Assembly: GCA_900239685.1 (NCBI GenBank)
Contig: OENT01000795.1
Coordinates: 8,443-72,442, forward strand
Direction: 5' to 3'
From: Rotaria macrura
Lineage: Eukaryota; Rotifera; Eurotatoria; Philodinida; Philodinidae
Length of the DNA stretch: 64,000 nt
Part shown: piece after piece, positions 63,270-64,000 of the stretch
How positions within the stretch are numbered: position 1 is the stretch's first letter
Layout of the letters: every line of letters starts with the position of its first letter
Notes under the pieces: model-generated
Told to the model about the DNA's origin: nothing
The model's database searches: none
What the model saw: the letters and a program-made list of their open reading frames with translations, nothing else
Program-made: the position numbers and the translations under genes

Positions 63270-63662
63270 GAGTGCTTCTCACTAAAATGTCTATAAACGG
63301 TGGGAAAATGTTTCATAAACGATAATGTAACTAACTGTTTTATCGTCGATTGCAACAGTGGTGAAAAAATGTAGACGCACACGAAAAAGAAATGTCTCTG
63401 AAATCTACGTTGGAACACAACGTTTTTTTTGTTCGCATATTTTCACTAGACTTGAAACACTTTCTTTTCGATAGATATCCGGAAAATGTATTGATGATAG
63501 TTTCATGGAACGTACTTCTATGCTTGAAAATGATTTTAATTGTTCCACTGTAGATCAGATTCGAACTAGGGAGTTTGGATTTCACTCACCTGATGCCATT
63601 GAGTCAAGTGTACTGTTATCAATATACAAATCGAATGTCTATCCCATGTGAAAATATTTTGC

Positions 63663-64000
63663 TGTGTAAGCTATTTTTAAGCAGCTTAGAGTCGCTTAGT
63701 CATATATAAGCCGCTGAAAAGTGCTTAAATCTGCATTCAATAAGCTTTTAAAGCCGCTTTCTCTGGTAAGTCGCTTAATTCAGCTTAGAAAATTATTTTC
63801 GAAGCACTTTTCTGCGCTTTTCAGTCTACTTACTTAAAATCGCTGTCGGCTTCATGAATTTAAGCGATTTAAAGTGCTTTTGATCTGAAACATTTAATTT
63901 TGCTGTAAATTTATTTAATTTAAGCACCAATCATCGTTTTTTAAACATTTTACAGTTGCAGAATCTAGAAACTAGTTATGTCTTCTAATGTGCTTGAATT
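63663..64000. repeat. AAGC/GCTT-rich repeat, continues past the window
   Basis: From about 63667 the words AAGC, GCTTA, AAGTGCTT and AAGCGATT recur every 10-20 bases on both strands to about 63925. This density of short inverted words resembles the subterminal region of a hAT-like or other cut-and-paste element. Its other end is not visible. Confidence 0.4.

Overview
This is an AT-rich eukaryotic nuclear window, most likely from a bdelloid rotifer. The pointers are very short GT-AG introns (about 42-70 nt) mixed with a few long ones, a plant/bacterial-type GH19 chitinase of the kind rotifers carry, the remains of a rotifer-type F-box/LRR gene, and many decayed hAT-type and foldback-like elements. 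The species call is inference. The gene models below were spliced by hand and checked for reading phase across every junction.

Layout. 1-1.6 kb: the 3' end of a Gln/Pro-repeat gene. 3.1-5.9 kb: a small hairpin element, a 5'-truncated cyclin-like pseudogene and a hAT transposase remnant. 8.6-9.7 kb: an intact single-exon endonuclease/exonuclease/phosphatase gene on the minus strand. 12.5-22.75 kb: a complete SPT5 (DSIF large subunit) gene on the minus strand in 20 exons, with a 2.6 kb intron near its 3' end. 23.3-26.5 kb: a cyclin-like gene on the plus strand, head to head with SPT5; its third exon is present twice and single N bases mark doubtful assembly joins. 29.6-31.1 kb: a relic of another cyclin-like paralog. 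32.9-34.4 kb: a secreted GH19 chitinase with a hevein-like domain. 36-36.9 kb: a seven-transmembrane receptor pseudogene. 37.5 and 38.2 kb: two divergent tRNA-Lys(CTT) genes. 40.4-41.2 kb: an F-box-like pseudogene. 45.7-47.7 kb: a three-exon type II membrane glycosyltransferase. 48.7-49.4 kb: a hAT relic. 50.4-54.4 kb: two nearly identical 542-bp inverted arms around a 2.95 kb spacer. 56.6-57.3 kb: a foldback-like element with arms built of a 15-bp tandem repeat. 58.5-59.6 kb: a membrane-anchored RNase H-like protein. 60.9-61.5 kb: a non-autonomous hAT-like element with a perfect 8-bp target duplication. 63.1-64 kb: a hairpin element and a repeat-rich stretch.

The genes do not form one pathway. 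SPT5 and the cyclin-like gene share a divergent 0.55 kb upstream region. The strongest structural theme is duplication and decay: three cyclin-like loci in different states, a copy of the 3' end of the EEP gene inserted between the two cyclin exon copies, and several inverted-repeat elements. No organised new defence or biosynthetic system was found. The most unusual coding gene is the membrane-anchored RNase H-like protein.
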